DNA from: Pseudooceanicola onchidii
GTDB taxonomy: Bacteria; Pseudomonadota; Alphaproteobacteria; Rhodobacterales; Rhodobacteraceae
Length of the DNA: 64,000 nucleotides
Direction of reading: 5' to 3'
Assembly: GCF_004959925.1 (NCBI RefSeq)
Contig: NZ_SPUW01000002.1
Coordinates: 682,001-746,000, forward strand
The position numbers and the translations under genes are program-made. The notes beneath the pieces are model-generated. The model had not been told where the DNA came from and made no database searches. It saw only the letters and a program-made list of their open reading frames with translations. This document shows, in pieces, positions 8,705-17,530 of the stretch (position 1 is its first letter; every line of letters begins with the position of its first letter).

Positions 8705-9589
8705 CTATTTCTGGCGGTGCATCCCGGCCTCGGCCACCAGCCAGCGATAGAAGGCCCGCGCCGACGGGCGCATGACCCCGGGACGGTAGACAAGGTAGTA
8801 GCCCTTGTTCCGGGTGTCTTCGAACAGCAGCCGCAGGCGACCCGAATCGAGATCGGGCTGGATGAAGGCGCGGGCCGACACGGCAATGCCCTGGCCGTTG
8901 CGCGCGGCCTCGACGACAAGGTTGCCGGGCATCGAGGTCACGCCCCTGGCCTTGTTCAGCACCGCCCCGTACCGGCTCAGGAAATCCGAGGCCTCGCTGG
9001 TGCCAAGCTCTTGCAGCCAGTGAAACTGCGTCAGTTCGCCCGGTGTCTTGAAGGGGGTGTCGCCAACAAGGGACGGGGCCGCGACAATGGCGATCGGGGT
9101 TTCGACCATCAGCTCGGATTCGAGCCCGGGCCATCGGCCCGATCCATAGCGCAGCGCCATGTCGAGCCCGCCGGGCTTGATGTCGCGCAGATCCGGGGTC
9201 GGGTCGACCATCAGCGACAGCTCGGGGTGTTTTGCGCGAAACGCGGCAAGGCGCGGCATCAGCCAGGCCGAGGCAAAGGTCGGCGTGGTCGAGATCTGGA
9301 TCGGCCGTTCGGCATCTTGGCCCGTCAGTTCGGCCGACAGGCGCGCGATCGCGGCGAACCCGTCCAGCGTCGCTTCGGCCAGGGCCATGCCCTCGGGCGT
9401 CAGGGCGCCGCTGCCGCGTGCGCGGTCCAGCAGCGACAGGCCCATCCGGTCCTCAAGCCCCTTGATCTGCTGGCTGATGGCGGCGTGGCTGACATTGAGC
9501 CGTGCGCCCGCCTCGGCCATCGACTTGGTATCGGCATAGGCCGCGAAGGCACGCAGCGCGGTCAGGGGCGGCAGGGCGGTCCAATCCAT
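8705..9589 (-). CDS. LysR-family regulator (GcvA-like)
   Basis: A typical LysR regulator of about 294 residues. The winged-helix domain includes LTALRAFAAYADTKSMAEAG and LNVSHAAISQQIKGLEDRMG; the rest is the periplasmic-binding-like effector domain. The opening PLTALRAFAAY with VSHAAISQQI is typical of the GcvA group. GAGG lies seven bases before the ATG at 9589; an ATG at 9592 is an alternative. It is divergent from the small gene at 9692, a usual arrangement for a LysR target, but the target and effector are unknown. Confidence 0.88.
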   Translation of the reverse strand: MDWTALPPLTALRAFAAYADTKSMAEAGARLNVSHAAISQQIKGLEDRMGLSLLDRARGSGALTPEGMALAEATLDGFAAIARLSAELTGQDAERPIQISTTPTFASAWLMPRLAAFRAKHPELSLMVDPTPDLRDIKPGGLDMALRYGSGRWPGLESELMVETPIAIVAAPSLVGDTPFKTPGELTQFHWLQELGTSEASDFLSRYGAVLNKARGVTSMPGNLVVEAARNGQGIAVSARAFIQPDLDSGRLRLLFEDTRNKGYYLVYRPGVMRPSARAFYRWLVAEAGMHRQK

Positions 9590-9691
9590 CATGTAACCTC
9601 AGCTTACGTGCGGCTTGAATTCCTGATTAGCCTGTGCGGGCCTTTGGGTCCATATATCAATCATCGAAACGCAAACGGCCAGGAGGTCACG

Positions 9692-9841
9692 ATGCTTGGA
9701 ATTTACGCGAAAACTTTCATGTTGGCCGCGGGCCACCCCACCAGCGCCAGCCCGACCACCCCCAAGGTTCGCCCGGTCGAGAAAAAGCCGCGCCGCTGGA
9801 ACCCGGCAGGCCACTGGATCGACCCGCCCGAAGATTTCTAA
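9692..9841 (+). CDS. small conserved-looking protein of unknown function
   Basis: I do not recognise the function. The 49-residue product starts MLGIYAKTFMLAAGHPTSA and ends RRWNPAGHWIDPPEDF: a short hydrophobic N-terminus, a Pro/Thr/Lys-rich middle and an aromatic tail. The case for a real gene is the strong AGGAGG five bases before the ATG, the compact frame, and its position divergent from a LysR regulator. Its TAA overlaps the dinB stop codon on the other strand. No signal-peptide cleavage site is clear. Confidence 0.7.
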   Translation: MLGIYAKTFMLAAGHPTSASPTTPKVRPVEKKPRRWNPAGHWIDPPEDF

Positions 9842-11103
9842 CGCAGGGCCCGTCCCTTGAGGATCGCGTCAGGGCCGAAGCGTTTGCGGATCTCGTCCGT
9901 GGCGCGTTCGGCCTGTCCCCGGCGCGAGGCATCCGGGTCGAGCAGATCCCCCGTGGCAGCCCCGTTGCTTTCGGGGGTGAGGTCCGCGATGCCGACCCCG
10001 ATCAGACGGTAGGGCCCCTGATCGCCCACGCCGTCGAACAGGCCCCGCGCGGTGCGGTAGATCGTATCTGCCAGCTGCGCGGGGTCGCGCAGCGACAGGC
10101 GCCGGGACAGGGTGGTGAAATCGGCCCGCCTCAGCTTCAGCACCACCACGCGCCCCTCGATCCCCTTGGCCTTGGCCCGGTCGGCCACCTGTTCTGACAG
10201 CCGCCACAGGTGTCCATCCAGCAGATCGGCGTCCCCGGTGTCCTCGTTGAAGGTCGTTTCCTTCGAGATCGACTTGACCGGCGCATTGGCCGACACCCGC
10301 CGCCGGTCCTCGCCGCGCGCCAGGTGCCACAGCCTGTCGCCCATGGACCCGAAGCGCGCCACCAGATCCGTGCGGTCCCATCTGAGAAGATCGGTGAAGG
10401 TCCGGATCCCGGCCTTTTCCAGCGCCGCCTGCGTTGCTGCGCCGACACCCCAGATCATCCGCACCGGCTTGTCCTTCAGGAAGGCAGCGGTTTCCGCCAC
10501 GCCGATCACCGAAAACCCGTGCGGCTTGTCGAGGTCCGAGGCGACCTTGGCCAGGAACTTGTTGTGGCTCAGCCCGATTGATCCGGTCAGGCCAAGTTCC
10601 GTCTTCATCCGGCGGGTCAGCCGCGCCAGCATCCAGGCGGGTGGATGGCCGTGCAGGCGCGCGGTGCCGGTCAGATCCAGAAACGCCTCGTCCAGCGACA
10701 GCGGTTCGATGCCCGGCGTCATCTCCTCCATCATCTGGCGGATCGCGCGCGAGGCTTCGACATAGGCCTCCATCCGTGGCTTGATCACCACCGCCTCGGG
10801 GCAAAGCTTCAGCGCCTGGAACATCGGCATGGCCGACCGCACGCCCCGGATCCGCGCGATGTAGCAGGCGGTCGATACGACGCCGCGCCGCCCGCCGCCA
10901 ATGATCACCGGCTTGGCGGCCAGTTCGGGATTGTCACGCTTTTCGACCGAAGCGTAGAAAGCGTCGCAGTCCATATGGGCGATCGACAGTGTATTCAGTT
11001 CGGCATGGGCGATGCAGCGCGGGCTGCGGCAGGCCGGGCAGCGCAACAGGCCGCCCGGCTTGGCGTCGAAGCTGTTCAGGCAGTCACGACAGAGGGCGTC
11101 CAT
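9838..11103 (-). CDS. dinB: DNA polymerase IV (Y family) with N-terminal zinc ribbon
   Basis: Error-prone translesion polymerase of 421 residues. The polymerase body starts at IAHMDCDAFYASVEKRDNPELA (metal-binding Asp in MDCDAFY) and has the catalytic SLDEAFLD motif, an HhH segment (VRMIWGVGAATQAALEKAGI) and the little-finger domain. About 38 residues precede it with Cys5-Cys8 and Cys22-Cys25, a probable zinc ribbon common in this family's alphaproteobacterial members. The ATG at 11103 includes the ribbon; an ATG further in would remove it. Convergent with the 49-aa gene, sharing stop-codon bases. Confidence 0.92.
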   Translation of the reverse strand: MDALCRDCLNSFDAKPGGLLRCPACRSPRCIAHAELNTLSIAHMDCDAFYASVEKRDNPELAAKPVIIGGGRRGVVSTACYIARIRGVRSAMPMFQALKLCPEAVVIKPRMEAYVEASRAIRQMMEEMTPGIEPLSLDEAFLDLTGTARLHGHPPAWMLARLTRRMKTELGLTGSIGLSHNKFLAKVASDLDKPHGFSVIGVAETAAFLKDKPVRMIWGVGAATQAALEKAGIRTFTDLLRWDRTDLVARFGSMGDRLWHLARGEDRRRVSANAPVKSISKETTFNEDTGDADLLDGHLWRLSEQVADRAKAKGIEGRVVVLKLRRADFTTLSRRLSLRDPAQLADTIYRTARGLFDGVGDQGPYRLIGVGIADLTPESNGAATGDLLDPDASRRGQAERATDEIRKRFGPDAILKGRALR

Positions 11104-11159
11104 GCGGCAATCCTTGGGCGGCGTCGTCTTTCCGACGCCAACGGAGTATAAGGGCGGAC

Positions 11160-11588
11160 ATGGAAGCAGACCACACTTCCTTCGGGGCTGCAAAGCTGAT
11201 CCTGCTGATTGGCGGGAAACTACTGGTCATCCGTCGCGATGACCGGCCGGATATCCCATGGCCCGACCACCTCGATTTTCCCGGCGGCGGCCGGGAGGGC
11301 AGCGAGACGGCCGAGGTTTGCGTGCTGCGCGAAACCGAAGAGGAGCTGGGGCTGAGCCTGTCTGCCGCGGACCTGATCTGGCGGGTGCAGGCGCCGGGCC
11401 CGTCCGGCCCCTCGATCTTCTTCGCGGCCGAATTCGGGCCGGACATCGCGCACGACGTGGTGCTGGGCGACGAAGGACAGTCGTGGGAGCTGATGCCGCC
11501 GCGCAGCTATTTCACCCATCCGCAGGCGATCCCGCATTTTGCCGACCGGCTGGCCGATTACCTCGCGATCCGGATGGACCAGCGCTAG
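11160..11588 (+). CDS. Nudix hydrolase
   Basis: A 142-residue Nudix protein with the full box GGGREGSETAEVCVLRETEE followed by ELGL, which binds the metal and cleaves a nucleoside-diphosphate-linked substrate. The preceding DIPWPDHLDFPGGG strand is typical of MutT-like members. The substrate cannot be set from sequence. The ATG at 11160 lies 56 bases from the divergent dinB start, so the two may share a promoter region; a damaged-nucleotide role would fit that neighbour but is only a guess. Confidence 0.88.
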   Translation: MEADHTSFGAAKLILLIGGKLLVIRRDDRPDIPWPDHLDFPGGGREGSETAEVCVLRETEEELGLSLSAADLIWRVQAPGPSGPSIFFAAEFGPDIAHDVVLGDEGQSWELMPPRSYFTHPQAIPHFADRLADYLAIRMDQR

Positions 11589-11657
11589 CAGGCCCTTGCG
11601 TTCGCGCACGATTGGCGGTTGATTGCTGGCGCAAGGTTCCTCAGCGCGCAGAGACAG

Positions 11658-12539
11658 ATGGACAATTGGGATGAAATCCGCACGGCCTTCCAGGTGGCCC
11701 GGCTTGGCACCGTTTCCGGTGCGGCCGATGTTCTGGGGGTGCACCACGCCACGGTGATCCGCCACATCGACGCGCTCGAGGGGCGGCTGGGCGTAAAGTT
11801 GTTCCAGCGCCATGCGCGCGGCTATACCGCGACCGAGGCCGGGCAGGACCTGCTGCGCGTCGCGCAGGCGACGGACGATCAGTTCAGCCAGCTGGCCGGG
11901 CGGATCAAGGGGCGCGGCAACGATGTCTCGGGCGAACTGGTCGTGACCACCATCGAAGGCCTGTCGGACCTCGTGATGCCGGTGCTGACCCGGTTCCAGC
12001 ACGACCACCCCGACGTGATCCTGCGCTACCTGACCTCGGCGCGGCTGTTCCGGCTGGAATATGGCGAGGCTCATGTGGCGATCCGCGCGGGCAGCCCGCC
12101 CAGCCAGCCCGACAATGTCGTGCAACCTTTCCTGCACCTGCAATTCGGCATCTACGGCAGCCGCGACTATATCGAGGAACACGGCATGCCCGATTTCTGC
12201 GGGGACATGTCGCGCCACCGCTTTGTCGGCTCTGACGATGCTGCCAGTCGTGCGCCCTTTGCCCGCTGGATGCGCGAGAACATCCCCGAACGGCAGGTCG
12301 TCTTCCGGTCGGGTGATCCGGTGGCGACACGTCAGGCGATCTTCAGCGGCATCGGGCTGGGGTTCCTGCGCACCTATGAATGCGCGACCCATGACCTGGT
12401 CGAGGTACATGCGCCGCTGCCCGACTGGGAAAGCCGCCTGTGGCTGGTCACGCACATGGACCTGCACCGGACCAACAAGGTGCAGACCTTCCTGCGATAC
12501 CTCAAGGAAGACACCAAGCACCTGAGACCCGAGGAATGA
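11658..12539 (+). CDS. LysR-family regulator
   Basis: A 293-residue LysR regulator. The DNA-binding domain is WDEIRTAFQVARLGTVSGAA through HHATVIRHIDALEGRLGVKLF, followed by an effector domain with LVVTTIEGLSDLVMP. The unusual HHATVIRHID recognition helix places it in the group with VDHATV/VHHATV helices. The ATG at 11658 has only a weak upstream AGAGACAG. Its stop overlaps the start of the EamA transporter gene (ATGA), so the two are one operon and the regulator may act on the exporter. Confidence 0.87.
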   Translation: MDNWDEIRTAFQVARLGTVSGAADVLGVHHATVIRHIDALEGRLGVKLFQRHARGYTATEAGQDLLRVAQATDDQFSQLAGRIKGRGNDVSGELVVTTIEGLSDLVMPVLTRFQHDHPDVILRYLTSARLFRLEYGEAHVAIRAGSPPSQPDNVVQPFLHLQFGIYGSRDYIEEHGMPDFCGDMSRHRFVGSDDAASRAPFARWMRENIPERQVVFRSGDPVATRQAIFSGIGLGFLRTYECATHDLVEVHAPLPDWESRLWLVTHMDLHRTNKVQTFLRYLKEDTKHLRPEE

Positions 12540-13429
12540 CCGACGAGGGGCGCGGCCACCTCGCCATGTTGCTCTTCTCCTGCCTGGTGGCGGGATCGTT
12601 CTCGCTTGGCGTGCAGGCGGCGCAACATATCGCACCCGCCGCACTGAACACCGTGCGCTTCGCCATCGCGGCGGTGCTGGTCGGCGTGGCGGCGCTGGCA
12701 ACCACGGGAATTCCACGCAGCGCCTTCCGGGCGCCCTGGCGGTACTTCGTGCTGGGCGGGGTGTTCGGCAGCTATTTCGTCCTGATGTTCGAAGGCCTGA
12801 AGACCGCCGATCCGGTCGCGGCCTCGGCCGTCTTCACGCTGGTGCCGGTGATGGCGGCGGGCTTCGGCTGGATCCTGTTGCGGCAGGTGACGACGGGCGG
12901 CATGGCGCTGGCGCTGGCCGTGGGGGCGGCGGGGGCGGTCTGGGTGATCTTCCGCGCCGATCTGTCCGCGCTCGTGCGGTTCGAAATCGGGCGGGGCGAA
13001 TGGATCTACTTCTGGGGCTGCGTCGCCCATGCGATCTATACGCCGCTGGTGCCGACGTTGAACCGGGGCGAACCGCCTGTGGTCTTCACCTTCGGGATGC
13101 TCTGCGCCGCCTGCGTGACCGTCGGGCTTTATGGGGCGGGGGACATCCTCGCCACCGACTGGTCCGCGCTTCCGCGCATCGTCTGGATCACGATCCTCTA
13201 CGTCGCCATCTTCGCCTCGGCCATGACCTTCGTGCTGATGCAATACGCGGCGCTGCGACTGCCCTCGGCCAAGGTGATGGCCTACACCTACCTCGTGCCG
13301 TCCTGGGTCATCTTGTGGGAAATCGCGCGCGGCGCGGCCCTGCCGCCGGTGACGATCCTGGCCGGGGTGGCGTTGACGATCCTGTCGCTCTTGCTGTTGT
13401 TGCGGGTCGGGCGGGCTCAGCCCTCCTGA
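12536..13429 (+). CDS. EamA/DMT-family exporter
   Basis: A 297-residue integral membrane protein of the drug/metabolite transporter superfamily with about ten hydrophobic helices in two EamA repeats (roughly residues 8-140 and 155-290). The family pattern FEGLKTADPVAASAVFTLVPV in repeat 1 and RLPSAKVMAYTYLVPSWVILWE in repeat 2 is clear. Such proteins export amino acids or other small metabolites; substrate unknown. GAGGA sits before the ATG, which overlaps the LysR stop. Its last 13 bases overlap the convergent ArsR gene. Confidence 0.9.
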   Translation: MTDEGRGHLAMLLFSCLVAGSFSLGVQAAQHIAPAALNTVRFAIAAVLVGVAALATTGIPRSAFRAPWRYFVLGGVFGSYFVLMFEGLKTADPVAASAVFTLVPVMAAGFGWILLRQVTTGGMALALAVGAAGAVWVIFRADLSALVRFEIGRGEWIYFWGCVAHAIYTPLVPTLNRGEPPVVFTFGMLCAACVTVGLYGAGDILATDWSALPRIVWITILYVAIFASAMTFVLMQYAALRLPSAKVMAYTYLVPSWVILWEIARGAALPPVTILAGVALTILSLLLLLRVGRAQPS

Positions 13430-13758
13430 TCGCGCAGCTCGGTTTCCAGGAACCGTTCGAACGCATCCAGGTTCACCGGCTCGAACTGCCCGAAGCCCTG
13501 CATCCAGACCGAGGCCTGCTTCATCGCGTCGGGCTCAAGCTTGCACCATTTCACCCGCCCGCGTTTCTCCTGGCTGATCAGGCCCGCGCGGGTCAGGATG
13601 GCCAGGTGCTTTGAGATCGCGGCCAGCGACATCTCGAAGGGTTCGGCCACGTCGGTGACGGCCATGTCATCCTCCAGCAGCATCGACAGGATCGCGCGGC
13701 GGGTGGGGTCGGCCAGGGCCGCGAAAACGGTGTCGAGATGCTCGCTCATGCGGGCCAT
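13417..13758 (-). CDS. ArsR-family winged-helix repressor
   Basis: About 113 residues with a single winged-helix domain: FAALADPTRRAILSMLL, then VTDVAEPFEMSLAAISKHLAILTRAGLI and the wing KRGRVKWCKL. It lacks the CxC metal site of ArsR/SmtB, so it is probably not a metal sensor; it resembles the group often paired with SRPBCC proteins, though none is adjacent. Start at 13758 (MARMSEHL) or 13749 (MSEHL); neither has a good ribosome-binding site. Two inverted repeats lie just upstream and probably mediate autoregulation. Confidence 0.87.
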   Translation of the reverse strand: MARMSEHLDTVFAALADPTRRAILSMLLEDDMAVTDVAEPFEMSLAAISKHLAILTRAGLISQEKRGRVKWCKLEPDAMKQASVWMQGFGQFEPVNLDAFERFLETELRDQEG

Positions 13759-13781
13759 CTGGGCCCAAGGACCCTGGACGG

Positions 13782-13797
13782 TCAACCAAATGGTTGA
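13782..13797. promoter_or_regulatory. palindromic operator 1 upstream of arsR-like gene
   Basis: TCAACC-AAAT-GGTTGA, perfect 6-bp arms, 24 bases before the putative ArsR start, where it would overlap the promoter or leader. Confidence 0.6.
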
Positions 13798-13822
13798 GGG
13801 ATCGCGCCCGCATCCTTTGTAG

Positions 13823-13842
13823 ATTCAACCGCAAAGTTGAAT
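13823..13842. promoter_or_regulatory. palindromic operator 2 upstream of arsR-like gene
   Basis: ATTCAAC-CGCAAA-GTTGAAT, perfect 7-bp arms sharing the TCAAC/GTTGA core with operator 1 and centred about 43 bases from it, i.e. about four helical turns. Confidence 0.6.
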
Positions 13843-13898
13843 ATCGCCATGCGGGGCCGTTCGCGCTATCGCGGCCTGCGACGCGCTGTCGTCCTGTC

Positions 13899-13919
13899 TT
13901 CATCTTGCAAAAAATACTC
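13899..13919 (-). repeat. copy B of the palindromic repeat (core only)
   Basis: Reads TTCATCTTGC then AAAAAATACTC on the plus strand: the core of the repeat in reverse orientation without a flanking GC hairpin, in the gap between the ArsR promoter and atpI. Confidence 0.6.
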
Positions 13920-14021
13920 ATGATTACAAATGGTTGTGGCGCATATGTTCGGGCAATGAGTCAGCTTGACTAAATCCCCCCCGCCACTTAGCAAAGCGGC
14001 AACTTTTCCATGGGGGAACAG

Positions 14022-14366
14022 GTGTCCGATCCCGACCCGAAGCGGCAGATGGCCGAACTCGAAGACCGGATCGCAGCGGCCAGGCAGGCCCAGGCGCCGA
14101 AACCCCGTGGGGACGAACACTATTCGGCGGCGAACCTCGCCTGGCGCATGGTGATCGAGCTGGTGGCCGGTCTGGGGATCGGCTTCGGCATCGGATACGG
14201 GCTGGACTTCCTGTTTGGCACCCAACCGTTCCTGATGCTGGTGTTTACATTGCTGGGCTTGGCCGCGGGCATCAAGACGATGATGCGCACTTCGGCCGAA
14301 TTCAGCGCGACGAATGCGGCCGGAGAGACTCCGGCGACACGCGAAGGGGACCGAGATGGCGACTGA
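14022..14366 (+). CDS. atpI: ATP synthase subunit I (AtpI)
   Basis: A 114-residue membrane protein with two helices ([23 protein letters not shown] and [16 protein letters not shown]) preceded by a basic-acidic tail. AtpI assists assembly of the c-ring of F-type ATP synthase and precedes the F0 genes as usual. The GTG at 14022 (SDPDPKRQM) is preferred because GGGGGA precedes it; an in-frame ATG at 14010 has no Shine-Dalgarno sequence. It overlaps atpB by 11 bases. Confidence 0.88.
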   Translation: MSDPDPKRQMAELEDRIAAARQAQAPKPRGDEHYSAANLAWRMVIELVAGLGIGFGIGYGLDFLFGTQPFLMLVFTLLGLAAGIKTMMRTSAEFSATNAAGETPATREGDRDGD

Positions 14367-15120
14367 GACCGCAGCAGCACACGGCGAAGAGGGTGGTCTG
14401 GTTTTCCACCCGATGGACCAGTTCATCGTCAAGCCGCTGTTCGGCGACGGTGCCGTTCACTGGTACACGATCACCAACGCGACCCTGTGGATGGCGCTGG
14501 CCGTGATCGCGATCTTCGCGCTGATGGTCCTGGCAACCTCGCGCCGGGCGACGATCCCCTCGAAGGGCCAGTCGATCGCGGAACTCGCCTACGGCTTCGT
14601 CTACAAGATGGTCGAAGACGTCGCGGGCAAGGATGCCGTCGGCTTCTTCCCCTACGTGATGACGCTGTTCATGTTCATCGTCTTCGCCAACTTCCTTGGC
14701 CTGCTGCCGATGTCCTTCACCACCACGTCGCACTTTGCCGTGACGGTGGTTCTGGCGCTGGCCGTGTTCCTGACCGTCACGATCTACGGTTTCATGAAGA
14801 ACGGGTCGAAGTTCCTGGGTCTCTTCTGGGTCTCGTCCGCGCCGCTGCCGCTGCGCCCGATCCTGGCGATCATCGAACTGATTTCCTACTTCGTGCGTCC
14901 GGTCAGCCACTCCATCCGTCTTGCCGGTAACGTCATGGCAGGTCACGCGGTGATCAAGGTGTTCGCGGGCTTTGCCGCCATCGCCGTGATCAGCCCCGTG
15001 TCGATCGTCGCCATCACCGCGATGTACGGGCTCGAGGTTCTCGTGGCCTTCATCCAGGCCTACGTCTTCACCATTCTGACCTGCGTCTACCTGAAGGACG
15101 CCCTTCACCCGGGTCACTAA
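14356..15120 (+). CDS. atpB: F0F1 ATP synthase subunit a
   Basis: The 254-residue a subunit, which forms the proton half-channels beside the c-ring. Five to six helices are visible; the essential Arg sits in [12 protein letters not shown], and the [18 protein letters not shown]-terminal helix matches the family. The ATG at 14356 overlaps the end of atpI and follows GGGGACCGAG. Confidence 0.96.
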   Translation: MATETAAAHGEEGGLVFHPMDQFIVKPLFGDGAVHWYTITNATLWMALAVIAIFALMVLATSRRATIPSKGQSIAELAYGFVYKMVEDVAGKDAVGFFPYVMTLFMFIVFANFLGLLPMSFTTTSHFAVTVVLALAVFLTVTIYGFMKNGSKFLGLFWVSSAPLPLRPILAIIELISYFVRPVSHSIRLAGNVMAGHAVIKVFAGFAAIAVISPVSIVAITAMYGLEVLVAFIQAYVFTILTCVYLKDALHPGH

Positions 15121-15189
15121 AAGATGCGGTGCGGGCCCGTCGGCGCGCACCCTGAGTAACGCAACTTCCAATCGTAAGGAGATACACCA

Positions 15190-15414
15190 ATGGAAGGTCA
15201 ACTCGCACACATCGGCGCAGGCCTCGCAGCAATCGGTTCCGGCGCAGCCGCAATCGGTGTGGGCAACGTCGCAGGCAACTTCCTCGCCGGCGCCCTGCGC
15301 AACCCCTCCGCAGCTGCTTCGCAGACTGCAACCCTCTTCATCGGCATCGCCTTCGCAGAAGCACTGGGGATCTTCTCGTTCCTCGTCGCTCTGCTGCTGA
15401 TGTTCGCCGTCTAA
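15190..15414 (+). CDS. atpE: F0F1 ATP synthase subunit c
   Basis: A 74-residue hairpin of two membrane helices joined by the polar loop LRNPS. The proton-binding carboxylate is Glu57 in IAFAEALGI. The glycine-rich first helix ([16 protein letters not shown]) is typical. AAGGAG precedes the ATG. Confidence 0.97.
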   Translation: MEGQLAHIGAGLAAIGSGAAAIGVGNVAGNFLAGALRNPSAAASQTATLFIGIAFAEALGIFSFLVALLLMFAV

Positions 15415-15546
15415 TCCACTGACGCGATCCTTACGCAGGGGCGGAGCCATCGCGCTCCGCCCATTGCGAGGCCCCGGGCGAGGCTATCGCCCTGACCACC
15501 GGGAAAGACCGCCAGAATTCCACCCGACGTTCCTACGGAGGACGAC

Positions 15547-16104
15547 ATGGCCACAGCACAAGGTGACGGGCTTGCCGATGCAACCGGCGTAGCCGAACAC
15601 GCAGCGGGTTCTGCCCCCGGCATGCCGCAGCTGAACTTCGACCACTGGGGCAACCAGATCTTCTGGCTGATCGTCACTCTGGTCGCCATCTACTTCATCC
15701 TCAGCCGCGTCGCGCTGCCCCGGATCTCGGCCGTTCTGGCCGAGCGGGCCGGTACGATCACCAATGATATCGCTGCGGCCGAAGACCTGAAGCGCAAGGC
15801 CCAGGAGGCCGAGGCCGCCTATGAAAAGGCACTGGCCGACGCCCGGGTCGAGGCGAACAAGATCGTCGCGGACACCCGCGCCGAGATCCAGGCCGACCTC
15901 GACAAGGCCACCGCCAAGGCGGATGCCGAAATCGCGGCGAAGGCTGCCGAAGGCGAAAAGGCCATCGCGGAGATCCGCGCCAACGCTCTCGAAAACATCG
16001 AGGTCGTGGCCAAGGACACCGCCGAAGCCGTCATCACCAGCCTCGGGTTCACGGCCGATGCCAAGGCGGTCGATGCCGCCGTCACCTCCCGGATGAAAGG
16101 CTGA
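15547..16104 (+). CDS. atpF2: F0F1 ATP synthase subunit b'
   Basis: The b' subunit (185 residues), one half of the heterodimeric b/b' peripheral stalk found in phototrophs and many alphaproteobacteria. An N-terminal extension of about 37 residues leads to one membrane helix ([21 protein letters not shown]) and a long Ala/Glu/Lys-rich coiled coil. It lies three bases upstream of atpF with a GGAGGA ribosome-binding site. Confidence 0.94.
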   Translation: MATAQGDGLADATGVAEHAAGSAPGMPQLNFDHWGNQIFWLIVTLVAIYFILSRVALPRISAVLAERAGTITNDIAAAEDLKRKAQEAEAAYEKALADARVEANKIVADTRAEIQADLDKATAKADAEIAAKAAEGEKAIAEIRANALENIEVVAKDTAEAVITSLGFTADAKAVDAAVTSRMKG

Positions 16105-16107
16105 CCG

Positions 16108-16665
16108 ATGCGTACTCTTGCCATACTCGCAGCCATGACCGCGGCCACCCCGGCGTTTGCCGCCACCGGCCCGTTCTTCTCGCTGCACAACACCGACTTC
16201 ATCGTTCTGCTGGCGTTCATCCTGTTCGTCGCCGTGCTGTTCTACTTCGGCGTGCCGAAGATGCTGGGCGGCATGCTCGACAAGCGGGCGGACCAGATCA
16301 AATCCGAGCTGGACGAAGCCAAGTCGCTGCGCGAGGAAGCCCAGGCCCTGCTGGCATCCTACGAGCGCAAGCAGAAGGACGTGCAGGCGCAGGCGGACCG
16401 GATCGTCGCCACCGCGAAGGCCGAAGCCTCCGACGCGGCTGAACAGGCGAAGAAGGATCTCGAAGCCTCCATCGCGCGCCGTCTGGCCGCCGCCGAAGAC
16501 CAGATCGCCTCGGCCGAGGCGAGCGCGGTCAAGGAAGTCAAGAACCGCGCCGTGACCATCGCCGTCGCCGCCGCGCGTGACGTGATCACCAGCCAGATGA
16601 AGGCCGCCGACGCGAACAAGATGATCGATGACGCCATCGAGACGGTCGAACAGAAGCTGCACTGA
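16108..16665 (+). CDS. atpF: F0F1 ATP synthase subunit b
   Basis: The b subunit (185 residues): a short N-terminal hydrophobic segment ending FAATG, a membrane helix ([18 protein letters not shown]) and a long amphipathic coiled coil forming the stator stalk. Last gene of the F0 operon, followed by a strong terminator. F1 genes are not in this window, as expected for the split atp operons of this group. Confidence 0.94.
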   Translation: MRTLAILAAMTAATPAFAATGPFFSLHNTDFIVLLAFILFVAVLFYFGVPKMLGGMLDKRADQIKSELDEAKSLREEAQALLASYERKQKDVQAQADRIVATAKAEASDAAEQAKKDLEASIARRLAAAEDQIASAEASAVKEVKNRAVTIAVAAARDVITSQMKAADANKMIDDAIETVEQKLH

Positions 16666-16685
16666 GCGGCACCCCAACCGAATTG

Positions 16686-16716
16686 AAAAGGCCCGGAGGA
16701 TCCTCCGGGCCTTTTT
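16686..16716 (+). terminator. terminator of the F0 ATP synthase operon
   Basis: A perfect 30-base palindrome with arms AAAAGGCCCGGAGGA and TCCTCCGGGCCTTTT, ending in five Ts, 21 bases after the atpF stop. It could work in both directions. Confidence 0.92.
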
Positions 16717-16747
16717 CGTTGTCGGTGTGCCGGGGGCGATCGGGCAA

Positions 16748-16811
16748 GGGGCGCTGCCCCTGCCGGGATCTGCGATCCCGGCCACCCTGGAGTATTTCCG
16801 GCAAGATGAAG
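16748..16811 (+). repeat. copy C of the palindromic repeat with two hairpins
   Basis: Three parts: GGGGCGCTGCCCC, the hairpin GCCGGGATC-TGC-GATCCCGGC, then CCCTGGAGTATTT and CCGGCAAGATGAAG. On the cobO strand it begins one base after the cobO stop codon. Confidence 0.8.
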
Positions 16812-16812
16812 A

Positions 16813-17424
16813 TCAGTATTCCACGCCGATCTGGGCCTTGATGCCGGACCGGAAGGGGTGCTTGACCAGCTCCATCTCGGTCACCAGATCGGCGGCCTCG
16901 ATCAGCTCTTCCTTGGCGTTGCGACCTGTCAGCACGACATGGGTCATCGCGGGCTTTTCGGCCTGCAGGAATTCGACCACTTCGTTCACGTCGATATAGT
17001 CGTATCGCAGGGCGATGTTGATCTCGTCCAGCAGGACCATGCGGTTGGCGGGATCACGGATCAGCTCTTTCGCCTTTTGCCACGCGGCCTGGGCCATCTC
17101 GGTGTCGCGGGTGCGGTCCTGGGTTTCCCAGGTGAAGCCCTCGCCCATGGTGTGGAAGGCGCATTTGTCCTGGAACCGCGACAGGATCAGGTCACGTTCG
17201 CCGGTGGACATGCCGCCCTTGATGAACTGCACCACGGCGCAGGGCATGTCATGGGCGATGCAGCGGAAGATCATGCCGAAGGCGGCAGTGGACTTGCCCT
17301 TGCCCTTGCCAGTGTGGACGATGACCAGCCCCTTTTCGTCCGTCTTGGTCGCCATGATCTTGTCGCGGGCGGCCTTCTTCTTGGCCATCTTCTGGGCGTG
17401 GCGGTCGGGGTCTTCGATGGTCAT
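16813..17424 (-). CDS. cobO: cob(I)yrinic acid a,c-diamide adenosyltransferase
   Basis: A 203-residue CobA/CobO-type corrinoid adenosyltransferase, which transfers the adenosyl group from ATP to Co(I). The P-loop variant HTGKGKGKST lies at 37-46; other family segments are VQFIKGG, GEGFTWETQDR, VLLDEINIALRY and VVLTGRNA. GAGGAG is six bases before the ATG at 17424. It is separated from cobN by a lipoprotein gene on the other strand and by an acetyltransferase gene, so it probably has its own promoter. Confidence 0.95.
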   Translation of the reverse strand: MTIEDPDRHAQKMAKKKAARDKIMATKTDEKGLVIVHTGKGKGKSTAAFGMIFRCIAHDMPCAVVQFIKGGMSTGERDLILSRFQDKCAFHTMGEGFTWETQDRTRDTEMAQAAWQKAKELIRDPANRMVLLDEINIALRYDYIDVNEVVEFLQAEKPAMTHVVLTGRNAKEELIEAADLVTEMELVKHPFRSGIKAQIGVEY

Positions 17425-17530
17425 CTTGCACTCCTCATTGGCGCTACAGGCGTAACGTGACGCGGGCGGGCGGGCAAGGAAAAGGGCTTTTACTAAGACT
17501 TTGTTTACCTTGTTCGGGTCAAGCTGGGTC

